A stretch of 7,552 bases of DNA from PBB1 sp040400875 (GTDB lineage Bacteria; Pseudomonadota; Gammaproteobacteria; Burkholderiales; Burkholderiaceae_C). The stretch spans positions 1-7,552 of the forward strand of contig JBBAPK010000068.1 of the NCBI GenBank assembly GCA_040400875.1, in the 5' to 3' direction. The notes beneath the pieces were generated by a model, which had not been told where the DNA came from, searched no databases, and saw nothing but the letters and a program-made list of their open reading frames with translations. Both the position numbers and the translations under genes were made by a program. Below, one piece after another: positions 1 through 6,110 of the stretch. Position 1 is the stretch's first letter. The number at the start of each line of letters is the position of its first letter.

Positions 1-1
1 T

Positions 2-3000
2 GTCCTCGACCGCGACGATCTTGGACACCACGCCCTTGTTGCCATGCCGGCCAGCCATCTTGTCGCCGGGTTGCAGGCGGCGCTTGACGGCCAGGTAGAC
101 CTTGACCATCTTCAGCACGCCAGCAGGCAGCTCATCGCCCTGGGTGAGCTTCTTGCGCTTTTCCTCGAAGGCGAGGTCGAAGCTGTGGCGGGTTTGCTCG
201 AGTGAGTTCTTGATGCTCTCGAGCTGGTTGGCCACTTCGTCTTCTGCAGGGCGGATGTCGAACCAGTGGTAGCGCTCGACGCCAGCCAGATAGGCCTTGT
301 CGATCGCCGTTCCCTTGGCGATCTTGGTGGGCCCACCGTTGGCCAACTTTCCGACCAGCAGCTTTTCGATACGGTCAAACGCATCCGCCTCGACGATGCG
401 AATCTGGTCGTTCAGGTCAAGACGGTAGCGCTTGAGTTCGTCGTCGATGATCTGCTGCGCGCGCTTGTCACGCACGATGCCTTCACGGGTGAACACCTGA
501 ACGTCGATGACAGTGCCGCTGGTGCCCTGATCGACGCGCAAGGACGTGTCTTTCACGTCAGAGGCTTTCTCGCCGAAGATGGCACGAAGCAGTTTTTCTT
601 CTGGCGTCAACGTGGTCTCGCCCTTGGGCGTGACCTTGCCGACGAGCGTGTCGCCCGGATTCACTTCGGCACCCACGTAGACGATGCCCGATTCATCGAG
701 GCGAGCCAATTGCTGCTCGCTCAGATTCGGGATGTCGCGCGTGATTTCCTCGGAACCAAGCTTGGTGTCGCGGGCCATCACGACCAACTCCTCGATGTGG
801 ATCGAGGTGTAGCGGTCTTCAGCAATGACGCGCTCGCTGATCAGGATCGAGTCTTCGAAGTTGTAGCCGTTCCAGGGCATGAACGCGACCAGCATGTTCT
901 GGCCCAGAGCCAACTCGCCGAGATCGGTGGACGCGCCATCGGCGATGATGTCTTCGGCCTCGACTTTGTCACCGCGCTTGACGATCGGGCGCTGGTGAAT
1001 GTTGGTGTTCTGGTTGGAGCGCTGGTACTTGATCAGGTTGTAGATGTCGACGCCGACCTCGCCCGCCACGGTTTCCTTGTCATTGACGCGGATCACGATG
1101 CGGTTGGTGTCAACGTAGTCCACGATGCCGCCACGCTTGGCTGCAACGACGGTGCCCGAGTCTTTCGCGGCCACACGCTCGACACCGGTTCCGACCAGCG
1201 CCTTTTCGGGACGCAAGGTGGGTACCGCCTGACGCTGCATGTTGGCGCCCATCAGTGCGCGGTTTGCATCGTCGTGCTCAAGGAACGGCACCAACGAGGC
1301 TGCCACCGACACGATCTGCGTCGGCGCCACGTCCATGTACTGGATGCGCTCGGCCGAGGTCAGGATGGACTCGCCGTTGTCGCGTGCGCTGACCAGTTCA
1401 TCAATCAGCTTGCCTTGCGCATCGAGCGTCGCACTGGCCTGCGCGATCACGTACTTGCCTTCCTCGATGGCTGACAGGTAATCGATCTGCATCGTCACCT
1501 TGCCATCGGCCACACGGCGGTAAGGTGTCTCGAGGAAGCCGTACTCGTTGAGTTGTGCGTAAAGGGCCAGCGAGTTGATCAGGCCGATGTTCGGGCCTTC
1601 AGGTGTCTCGATCGGGCACACGCGACCGTAGTGGGTCGGGTGCACGTCGCGAACTTCAAAGCCTGCTCGTTCGCGCGTCAAACCGCCAGGGCCCAGAGCG
1701 GAGACTCGACGCTTGTGCGTGATCTCTGACAGTGGATTGGTCTGGTCCATGAACTGCGACAGCTGAGACGCGCCAAAAAACTCCTTCAGCGCCGCAGAGA
1801 TCGGCTTGGAGTTAATCAGGTCATGGGGCATCAGTGCTTCGGTCTCGGCCTGGCCCAGACGTTCTTTCACGGCCTTTTCGATTCGAGCGAGTCCGGAGCG
1901 ATACTGGTTTTCGGCCAGCTCGCCCACGCAACGCACGCGGCGATTGCCAAGGTGATCGATGTCGTCGACCTCGCCACGTCCGTTGCGCAGCTCGACCAGG
2001 ATCTTCACAACGTCAAGGATGTCGTCGTTGTTCAGAGTCATCGCGCCTTCGGCTGAGTCGCGACCCACTCGGGCGTTGAACTTCATGCGGCCCACGCGCG
2101 ACAGATCGTAGGTGTCGGCGTTGTAGAACAACCTGTGGAAGAGCGCTTCAACGGCGTCTTCGGTGGGCGGCTCGCCGGGGCGCATCATGCGGTAGATGGC
2201 CACGCGCGCAGACAGTTGGTCCGGGGTTTCATCGGCGGTCAGGGTCTGCGAGATGTAGCTGCCCTCGTCCAGTTCGTTCGTGTACAGGCAAGGGATTTCA
2301 ACCACGCCTGCCACGCGCAGCTTCTTGAGCACGGGTTCGGTCAGCTCGTCGTTGGCCTTGGCCAAGATCTCGCCGGTATCGGCATCGACCACATTGCGCG
2401 CGAGCATCCTGCCTGCCAGATAGTCCTCGGGCACGCTGACGTGGGTCGTCTCCGAGGCCTCGATCGCACGGGTGTGGCGTGCGGTGATGCGCTTGTCCTT
2501 TTCGACAACGACATTGCCGTTCTTGTCGGTGATGTCGAAGCGGGCGATTTCGCCACGCAGACGATCGGCTACAAACTCCATCTGCGCACCTGAATCCATC
2601 AGGCGGAAGCTGTCGAAGACAAAGAAATGCGCCAGGATCGATTCGGGGTTCAGGCCAATGGCCTTGAGCAGGATCGTCACGGGCATCTTGCGCCGGCGGT
2701 CAACACGGAAGTACAGGATGTCCTTCGGGTCGAACTCGAAGTCGAGCCATGAGCCGCGGTACGGAATGATCCGGGCCGAGAACAGCAGCTTGCCGCTCGA
2801 GTGGGTCTTGCCTTTGTCGTGCTCAAAGAACACGCCCGGTGAACGGTGCAGCTGCGAGACGATCACCCGCTCGGTACCGTTGACGATGAACGATCCGTAG
2901 TCGGTCATGAGCGGCACTTCGCCCATGTAGACCTCTTGTTCCTTGATTTCCTTGACCGTCTTCGCCTGCGGCGATTCACGGTCGTAAATGGTCATTTGCA

Positions 3001-3325
3001 GCTTGGCGCGCACGGCGGCCGCATAGGTCAGACCCCGCACCTGGCATTCGCGCGTGTCGAATGCGGGCTTGGCCATGTTGAATTCAATGAACTTCATCTC
3101 GACGAACCCGTTGTGCGACACGATCGGGAACGCGGACAAGAAAGCGGCCTGCAGCCCTTCGGGCTTGCGCTTCAGTGGAGGTACATCCTTTTGCAGGAAG
3201 GCGATGTACGACTCCTGCTGCATCGTCAGGAGGTAGGGGACTTTAAGAACGCTCTCGCGTTTTCCGAAGCTCTTGCGAATTCGCTTGCGCTCGGTGTACG
3301 TATAGGGGATTGCATGCTGCGCCAT
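2..3325 (-). CDS. rpoB: RNA polymerase beta subunit, 3'-truncated by the window edge (1108 codons present)
   Basis: Catalytic beta subunit of DNA-dependent RNA polymerase, which forms much of the active site and binds rifampicin. I translated the whole frame from ATG at 3325 and it stays open to the window edge; the family is about 1340-1375 residues, so roughly the last fifth is missing. The start follows GGAG at 3331-3334 with 5-nt spacing. The rifampicin region is at residues 521-544 (QLSQFMDQ then PLSEITHKRRVSAL). Residues equivalent to E. coli Q513, D516, S522, H526, R529, S531 and L533 are Q524, D527, S533, H537, R540, S542 and L544, all of sensitive type. NFED at 822-825 matches E. coli E813/D814. 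K1089 and K1097 in GDKMAGRHGNKG match catalytic K1065 and K1073. The numbering runs 11 ahead of E. coli up to NFED and 24 ahead at K1089, so the segment between them is 13 residues longer here. rpoC would be expected next, outside the window. Confidence 0.99.
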   Translation of the reverse strand, partial: MAQHAIPYTYTERKRIRKSFGKRESVLKVPYLLTMQQESYIAFLQKDVPPLKRKPEGLQAAFLSAFPIVSHNGFVEMKFIEFNMAKPAFDTRECQVRGLTYAAAVRAKLQMTIYDRESPQAKTVKEIKEQEVYMGEVPLMTDYGSFIVNGTERVIVSQLHRSPGVFFEHDKGKTHSSGKLLFSARIIPYRGSWLDFEFDPKDILYFRVDRRRKMPVTILLKAIGLNPESILAHFFVFDSFRLMDSGAQMEFVADRLRGEIARFDITDKNGNVVVEKDKRITARHTRAIEASETTHVSVPEDYLAGRMLARNVVDADTGEILAKANDELTEPVLKKLRVAGVVEIPCLYTNELDEGSYISQTLTADETPDQLSARVAIYRMMRPGEPPTEDAVEALFHRLFYNADTYDLSRVGRMKFNARVGRDSAEGAMTLNNDDILDVVKILVELRNGRGEVDDIDHLGNRRVRCVGELAENQYRSGLARIEKAVKERLGQAETEALMPHDLINSKPISAALKEFFGASQLSQFMDQTNPLSEITHKRRVSALGPGGLTRERAGFEVRDVHPTHYGRVCPIETPEGPNIGLINSLALYAQLNEYGFLETPYRRVADGKVTMQIDYLSAIEEGKYVIAQASATLDAQGKLIDELVSARDNGESILTSAERIQYMDVAPTQIVSVAASLVPFLEHDDANRALMGANMQRQAVPTLRPEKALVGTGVERVAAKDSGTVVAAKRGGIVDYVDTNRIVIRVNDKETVAGEVGVDIYNLIKYQRSNQNTNIHQRPIVKRGDKVEAEDIIADGASTDLGELALGQNMLVAFMPWNGYNFEDSILISERVIAEDRYTSIHIEELVVMARDTKLGSEEITRDIPNLSEQQLARLDESGIVYVGAEVNPGDTLVGKVTPKGETTLTPEEKLLRAIFGEKASDVKDTSLRVDQGTSGTVIDVQVFTREGIVRDKRAQQIIDDELKRYRLDLNDQIRIVEADAFDRIEKLLVGKLANGGPTKIAKGTAIDKAYLAGVERYHWFDIRPAEDEVANQLESIKNSLEQTRHSFDLAFEEKRKKLTQGDELPAGVLKMVKVYLAVKRRLQPGDKMAGRHGNKGVVSKIVAVED

Positions 3326-3347
3326 AAACACTCCGTCTCAGGGATTG

Positions 3348-3365
3348 CGATCTTGGCCAAGATCG
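3348..3365 (-). repeat. Perfect 18-bp palindrome upstream of rpoB
   Basis: CGATCTTGGCCAAGATCG is its own reverse complement. Its rpoB-proximal end lies 22 nt before the ATG and 13 nt before the Shine-Dalgarno GGAG. As RNA it can fold into a 7-bp stem closed by a GGCC loop; as DNA it could be a dimeric protein-binding site. Its TTGGCCA half (3354-3360) can also pair with TGGCCAA at 3416-3422 in the upstream hairpin, so the two folds may compete. Function is unknown. Confidence 0.6.
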
Positions 3366-3387
3366 GCACACCCGTCGGCGACTGTCT

Positions 3388-3406
3388 TTCGGGCCTTGCG
3401 CCCGAA
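3388..3406 (-). other. Stem-loop in rpoB leader (7-bp stem, 5-nt loop)
   Basis: TTCGGGC at 3400-3406 pairs perfectly with GCCCGAA at 3388-3394 across the loop GCAAG. It is not followed by a T-tract, so it is not a terminator. It may be a processing or pausing element, or part of a larger leader fold. Confidence 0.5.
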
Positions 3407-3413
3407 GCTTGGT

Positions 3414-3431
3414 GGTTGGCCACTACCAACC
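3414..3431 (-). other. Stem-loop in rpoB leader (6-bp stem)
   Basis: GGTTGG at 3426-3431 pairs perfectly with CCAACC at 3414-3419 across a 6-nt loop. The TGGCCAA within it (3416-3422) is also complementary to part of the 18-bp palindrome downstream, giving an alternative fold. Confidence 0.45.
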
Positions 3432-3475
3432 GCTGGCGGACAACCATGGCATTGCACCGTGGCCCGACCAAACCC

Positions 3476-3500
3476 GTTCTCTGCAGTCGGATCAGAGAAC
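3476..3500 (-). other. Stem-loop in rpoB leader (7-bp stem, 11-nt loop)
   Basis: GTTCTCT at 3494-3500 pairs perfectly with AGAGAAC at 3476-3482. It sits directly after the AT-rich TTTTTAAAAA block. No T-tract follows. It could contribute to an RNase III or RNase E processing region like the one known between rplL and rpoB in E. coli, but that is inference. Confidence 0.45.
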
Positions 3501-3591
3501 ATTTTTAAAAACACTTGAGAAGACCCGCTTGGTATCCACGGATCCTTTCGAGTGCCTTCAAGAGACAAAAAACATGCCGCGCCTGAAGAGC

Positions 3592-3623
3592 AAAGGGCCG
3601 GGTGCCTTTGAAGCACCCAGCCC
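3592..3623 (-). terminator. Attenuator-like intrinsic terminator hairpin after rplL
   Basis: GGGCTGGGTGC (3613-3623) pairs with GCACCCGGCCC (3595-3605) as an 11-bp GC-rich stem with one G-T wobble and a 7-nt loop, starting 17 nt after the rplL stop. It is followed only by TTTGCTCTT, a weak T-tract, which fits a leaky terminator that lets part of transcription continue into rpoB. This matches the position of the known rplL-rpoB attenuator in E. coli. Efficiency cannot be judged from sequence. Confidence 0.7.
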
Positions 3624-3640
3624 CCTGCCGCGAGGTCGAA

Positions 3641-4021
3641 TTACTTCAACTCGGCCTTGGCACCAGCTTCAACCAGCTTCTTCAGAGCAGCTTCGGCGTC
3701 AGCCTTGGACACGGCTTCCTTGACAGCCTTCGGCGCGCCGTCCACCAGATCCTTCGCTTCCTTCAGGCCCAAGCCTGTCAGTTCACGAACGGCCTTGATG
3801 ACCGATACCTTGTTGGCACCGGCTTCGAGCAGCATGACGTTGAATTCGGTCTTCTCCTCGACGACGGCCGCAGCAGCACCGCCACCACCGGCACCAGCCG
3901 GAGCAGACATCGCGGCAGCAGAAACGCCAAACTTCTCCTCGATGGCTTTCACCAGGTCGTTGAGATCCATCACCGACATGTTGTCGAGTGCCGTCAGAAA
4001 TGCGTCTTTGTCAAATGACAT
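3641..4021 (-). CDS. rplL: 50S ribosomal protein L7/L12
   Basis: Multi-copy acidic stalk protein of the 50S subunit, bound as dimers to L10, which recruits and stimulates the translational GTPases (EF-Tu, EF-G, IF2, RF3). It is 126 residues, against about 121 in E. coli. The N-terminal dimerisation and L10-binding domain covers residues 1-32. A flexible Ala/Gly hinge follows at about 35-54, including GAGGGGAAAA, and the globular C-terminal domain covers 55-126. The factor-binding face KVSVIKAVRELTGLGLKEAK (71-90) is intact. The ATG at 4021 follows AGGAG (4028-4032) with 6-nt spacing, and the stop is TAA. rplJ lies 42 nt upstream across an AT-rich spacer with no hairpin, so the two are presumably co-transcribed and share the L10 leader control. 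A strong hairpin follows the gene. Confidence 0.99.
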   Translation of the reverse strand: MSFDKDAFLTALDNMSVMDLNDLVKAIEEKFGVSAAAMSAPAGAGGGGAAAAVVEEKTEFNVMLLEAGANKVSVIKAVRELTGLGLKEAKDLVDGAPKAVKEAVSKADAEAALKKLVEAGAKAELK

Positions 4022-4063
4022 GGGGGACTCCTAAATTGGAAAAATAATTGCTTGTGGGATCGA

Positions 4064-4642
4064 TCAGGCGGCAGGCGTTGCTTCAACCGCCGGTGCTTCA
4101 GCGGCCGGTGCTTCGGCGACTGGCGCCTCAGCAGCGGGCGCTTCGGCAGGCGCTGGGCCACCTCGCTCTTCCGCCAGTGCTGCCAGCACGCGCGCCATGC
4201 GTGAAATCGGCGACTGCATCAAGCCAAGCAGTTGGGACAGCAAGACTTCCTTGGAGGGAATTGCGGCCAGGGATTTCACCCCTTCGGCACTCAATACCCG
4301 GCCCGCGTAAGCGCCGCCTTTGACGACCAATTTGTCGTTGCCCTTGGCAAAGTCCGAGAGGACTTTGGCCGCGGCGACAGCGTCTTCTGAAAAACCGTAG
4401 ATCAGCGGACCGACCATGCTCTCCGAGGCCACTTCGAACGGCGTGCCAGCCACCGCGCGACGAGCGAGCGTGTTCTTCAGTACATGAAGATACACACCCT
4501 TGTCGCGCGCCTGGCGTCGCAGGTTGTTCAAGTGTTCCACGGTGAGGCCACGGTATTCGGCCAGCGCCAACGTCTGCGAGCGTGCCACTTGGGCCGCCAC
4601 ATCCGTGATCACGGCTGCTTTCTCGTTTCGATTGAGACTCAA
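4064..4642 (-). CDS. rplJ: 50S ribosomal protein L10, TTG start, with Ala/Pro/Glu-rich C-terminal tail
   Basis: Base of the ribosomal stalk: it binds 23S rRNA next to L11 and carries the L7/L12 dimers through its C-terminal helix. As an L10-L12 complex it also represses its own mRNA. The 192 residues compare with 165 in E. coli. The rRNA-binding N-terminal part includes AEYRGLTVEHLNNLRRQAR (28-46) and LKNTLARRAVAGTPFE (55-70); the L12-binding region lies around 130-160. The excess is mostly a low-complexity tail (about 163-192) with repeated EAPxxEAP units, encoded by a 15-bp tandem repeat. The start codon is TTG. It is effectively forced, because an in-frame TGA lies 18 nt upstream with no ATG or GTG between, and the next Met is residue 76. 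GAGGAG at 4649-4654 gives a strong ribosome binding site at 6-nt spacing. The stop is TGA. Confidence 0.97.
   Translation of the reverse strand: MSLNRNEKAAVITDVAAQVARSQTLALAEYRGLTVEHLNNLRRQARDKGVYLHVLKNTLARRAVAGTPFEVASESMVGPLIYGFSEDAVAAAKVLSDFAKGNDKLVVKGGAYAGRVLSAEGVKSLAAIPSKEVLLSQLLGLMQSPISRMARVLAALAEERGGPAPAEAPAAEAPVAEAPAAEAPAVEATPAA
4074..4156 (-). repeat. 15-bp tandem repeat encoding the L10 tail
   Basis: About 5.5 degenerate copies of a 15-nt unit of type gccggtgcttcagcg (plus-strand sense), at 4074-4088, 4089-4103, 4104-4118, 4119-4133 and 4134-4148, with a partial copy to 4156. The period is a multiple of three, so copy-number change keeps the rplJ frame and only alters the number of five-residue EAPxx-type units in the tail. 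Confidence 0.75.
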
Positions 4643-4648
4643 GGTCTG

Positions 4649-4654
4649 CTCCTC
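4649..4654 (-). promoter_or_regulatory. Shine-Dalgarno site fixing the rplJ TTG start
   Basis: GAGGAG lies 6 nt before TTG (4640-4642). An in-frame TGA at 4658-4660 excludes any upstream start, so this site together with the family N-terminus (SLNRNEK) fixes the rare start codon. Confidence 0.85.
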
Positions 4655-4685
4655 ACATCACGCATCCTTCGCCGGTTGGGGCCAC

Positions 4686-4714
4686 CAGATGCAACTGGGT
4701 TCAGCGACCATCTG
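4686..4714 (-). other. Candidate stem-loop in the rplJ leader near the start
   Basis: CAGATG (4709-4714) can pair with CATCTG (4686-4691) across a 17-nt loop. It lies between the L10-leader core and the rplJ ribosome binding site. The stem is short and the loop large, so it is weak alone; it may be part of a folding switch that exposes or hides the start. Confidence 0.3.
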
Positions 4715-4767
4715 TGCAGGAGATCAATCCTTTACAGCGGGACCGCCATCTGCGCTGGCTTCCTGTA

Positions 4768-4789
4768 CGCCGGAGCTTTCGCCTCGACG
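4768..4789 (-). other. GNRA-capped hairpin in L10 leader core
   Basis: CGTCGAG (4783-4789) pairs with CTCCGGCG (4768-4775) with one bulged base and one wobble. The loop is GAAA, closed by a C-G pair after a bulged G. It forms the distal arm of the putative L10-binding leader. Confidence 0.55.
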
Positions 4790-4838
4790 GACCCTCCATT
4801 AAGCAACCACAAGGGCTGCACCAGCGGTCTTGGATGAC

Positions 4839-4864
4839 CTGAACGAGGATCTCTCCTCATTCAG
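4839..4864 (-). other. 11-bp hairpin with GAGA tetraloop upstream of the L10 leader core
   Basis: CTGAATGAGGA (4854-4864) pairs with TCCTCGTTCAG (4839-4849) along its whole length with one G-T wobble, around a GAGA (GNRA) loop. It ends 9 nt before the GACCGC arm of the L10-leader core. No T-tract follows, so it is not an intrinsic terminator. RNase III-type processing, or insulation of the leader from the rplKA message, is possible. Confidence 0.6.
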
Positions 4865-4880
4865 CCCACCAAACTTATCA

Positions 4881-4905
4881 GGCCGGCTCACCGCGGGCGC
4901 CGGCC
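4881..4905 (-). other. GC-rich stem-loop just after rplA
   Basis: GGCCGGC (4899-4905) pairs perfectly with GCCGGCC (4881-4887) across an 11-nt loop, starting 9 nt after the rplA stop codon. TGATAAGTTT follows, with only a short T-run, so it is a weak or leaky terminator at best, or an mRNA 3'-end protecting structure for the rplK-rplA part. Confidence 0.5.
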
Positions 4906-4914
4906 CGGGATTCA

Positions 4915-5625
4915 TCACGCTCCAGGTGTCGCCGCGTTGATTGAAGCCACGTCTACACGGGCGCCCAAGCCCATCGTGGAAGACACAGCCACCTTGCGCA
5001 GATAGACACCCTTGCTGGTGGCTGGCTTGGCCTTGTTCAAGGCCTCAATCAGCGCGCGCAGGTTGCCCACGAGCTTGTCTGAGTCAAACGAACGGCGACC
5101 GATCGTCGAGTGCACGATGCCGCCCTTGTCGACGCGAAACTGAACCTGACCGGCCTTGGCGTTGCGCACTGCTTGAGCCACGTCAGGCGTCACGGTGCCA
5201 ACCTTCGGATTGGGCATCAGGCCGCGTGGGCCGAGGATTTGACCCAAGGTGCCGACGATGCGCATGGTGTCAGGCGACGCGATGACCACGTCAAAGTTCA
5301 GATTTCCAGCCTTGACCTGCTCGGCAAGATCTTCCATGCCCACGATGTCAGCGCCAGCAGCACGCGCCTCATCGGCCTTCGCCCCTTGAGCAAACACCGC
5401 GACGCGCTTGGTCTTGCCAGTGCCATTCGGCAGCACGACGGCGCCGCGCACCACCTGATCCGACTTCTTGGCATCAATTCCCAATTGCACTGCCACGTCA
5501 ATCGACTCATCGAATTTCGCGTTGGCGCACTCCTTGACGAGAGCCAGCGCGTTATCGATCGGGTACAGCTTGGTCGACTCGACCTTGCCGGCCATGGCCT
5601 TTTGCCGTTTTGTCAGTTTTGCCAT
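4915..5625 (-). CDS. rplA: 50S ribosomal protein L1
   Basis: Forms the mobile L1 stalk of the 50S subunit at the E site, contacts exiting deacylated tRNA, and in many bacteria represses its own rplK-rplA message. The 236 residues compare with 234 in E. coli, so it is full length. Domain I comprises both termini (about 1-67 and 160-236), with domain II inserted between. The L1 signature lies at about 117-141 (ASPDTMRIVGTLGQILGPRG then LMPNPK), and TSKGVYLRKVAVSSTMGLG (203-221) is the typical C-terminal strand. The ATG at 5625 is 2 nt after the rplK TGA. Its ribosome binding site GAGGGA (5634-5639, 8-nt spacing) lies inside the end of rplK, which suggests translational coupling. A GC-rich hairpin follows the stop. 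Confidence 0.99.
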   Translation of the reverse strand: MAKLTKRQKAMAGKVESTKLYPIDNALALVKECANAKFDESIDVAVQLGIDAKKSDQVVRGAVVLPNGTGKTKRVAVFAQGAKADEARAAGADIVGMEDLAEQVKAGNLNFDVVIASPDTMRIVGTLGQILGPRGLMPNPKVGTVTPDVAQAVRNAKAGQVQFRVDKGGIVHSTIGRRSFDSDKLVGNLRALIEALNKAKPATSKGVYLRKVAVSSTMGLGARVDVASINAATPGA

Positions 5626-5627
5626 GA

Positions 5628-6059
5628 TCAGAGTCCCTCAACCAAAATACCCATCGATCGGGCCGAACCCGCGATGGTTCGCACTGCAGCGTCCAGATTG
5701 GAGGCGGTCAGGTCCTTCATCTTGGTGTTGGCGATCTCCTCGATCTGCGCACGGGTCAGCTTGCCCACTTTCTGAGAGTTGGCCTTTGGCGAACCCTTTT
5801 CGAGTTTCAGGGCCTTCTTGATCAAGACAGTCGCCGGAGGCGTCTTCAAGATGAAGGTGAACGATTTGTCCGCAAAAGCGGTGATCACCACGGGAAGCAT
5901 CAGGCCAGGTTCGACACCTTGAGTCTGGGCGTTGAACGCCTTGCAGAACTCCATAATGTTGAGGCCGCGTTGGCCGAGTGCCGGGCCGATCGGGGGGGAA
6001 GGGTTGGCCTTACCTGCAGGAATCTGCAGCTTGATAAAGCCGATGATTTTCTTTGCCAT
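5628..6059 (-). CDS. rplK: 50S ribosomal protein L11
   Basis: Part of the GTPase-associated centre. It binds the 23S rRNA segment targeted by thiostrepton, contacts elongation factors, and is needed for RelA activation by uncharged tRNA. The 143 residues match the family (142 in E. coli). The N-terminal domain (1-70) has the proline-rich PSPPIGPALGQRGLNIMEFC (20-39), whose prolines are at the drug-contact face. The rRNA-binding C-terminal domain (about 75-143) includes KVGKLTRAQIEEIA (97-110) and the terminal GSARSMGILVEGL. Lysines 3, 4 and 40 sit where PrmA methylates L11 in other bacteria. The ATG at 6059 follows AAGGA (6065-6069) at 5-nt spacing. The 168-nt upstream gap is structured and could hold the L1 repressor site known for this operon in E. 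coli; I could not identify that site here. Confidence 0.99.
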   Translation of the reverse strand: MAKKIIGFIKLQIPAGKANPSPPIGPALGQRGLNIMEFCKAFNAQTQGVEPGLMLPVVITAFADKSFTFILKTPPATVLIKKALKLEKGSPKANSQKVGKLTRAQIEEIANTKMKDLTASNLDAAVRTIAGSARSMGILVEGL

Positions 6060-6110
6060 GTCTATCCTTGAAACAGGCGCAGCAACTAAGCCGACGCCTC
6101 GAGTGCAAAC

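Larger units (their letters stand above)
3326..3640 (-). promoter_or_regulatory. rplL-rpoB intergenic region / structured rpoB leader
   Basis: This 315-nt stretch contains no gene. In transcript order it holds an attenuator-like GC hairpin (3595-3623), a T6 run (3567-3572), a TTTTTAAAAA palindrome (3502-3511), hairpins at 3476-3500, 3414-3431 and 3388-3406, a perfect 18-bp palindrome (3348-3365) and the rpoB ribosome binding site (3331-3334). In E. coli the gap of similar length between rplL and rpoB carries a partial terminator that lowers rpoBC expression relative to the ribosomal proteins, plus an RNase III processing site. Equivalent roles here are inferred from position and structure. 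I found no convincing promoter. Confidence 0.75.
4643..4914 (-). promoter_or_regulatory. rplA-rplJ intergenic region with L10-leader-type autoregulatory RNA
   Basis: This 272-nt gap carries no gene. Its core (4741-4830) looks like the ribosomal protein L10 leader. GACCGC (4824-4829) pairs with GCGGTC (4741-4746). An inner TGG/CCA helix (4821-4823 with 4756-4758) is separated from it on the 3' side by the asymmetric loop GCGCAGATG, which suits a kink-turn-like bend. The distal arm ends in a GAAA-capped hairpin (4768-4789). In other bacteria L10-(L12)4 binds such a leader and represses rplJL translation. Flanking it are hairpins at 4881-4905, 4839-4864 and 4686-4714. Assignment rests on position and hand-drawn pairing, not a covariance search; no promoter was convincing. 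Confidence 0.75.

Noticed and set aside
266..1474. 402-residue open frame on the plus strand
   Set aside because: It lies wholly antisense to rpoB in the mirrored codon frame, where GC-biased third positions suppress stops. It has no recognisable family, and rpoB is unambiguous here.
2135..3508. Several plus-strand open frames of 142-220 residues
   Set aside because: All are antisense shadows of rpoB or its leader, with no recognisable protein features.
3502..3511. TTTTTAAAAA as a promoter -10 or bidirectional terminator
   Set aside because: No -35-like hexamer lies at proper spacing and there is no flanking GC stem; I regard it as an AT-rich patch in a structured leader.
3567..3572. T6 run as the U-tract of the post-rplL hairpin
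   Set aside because: It is more than 20 nt from the stem base, and no adjacent stem precedes it directly.
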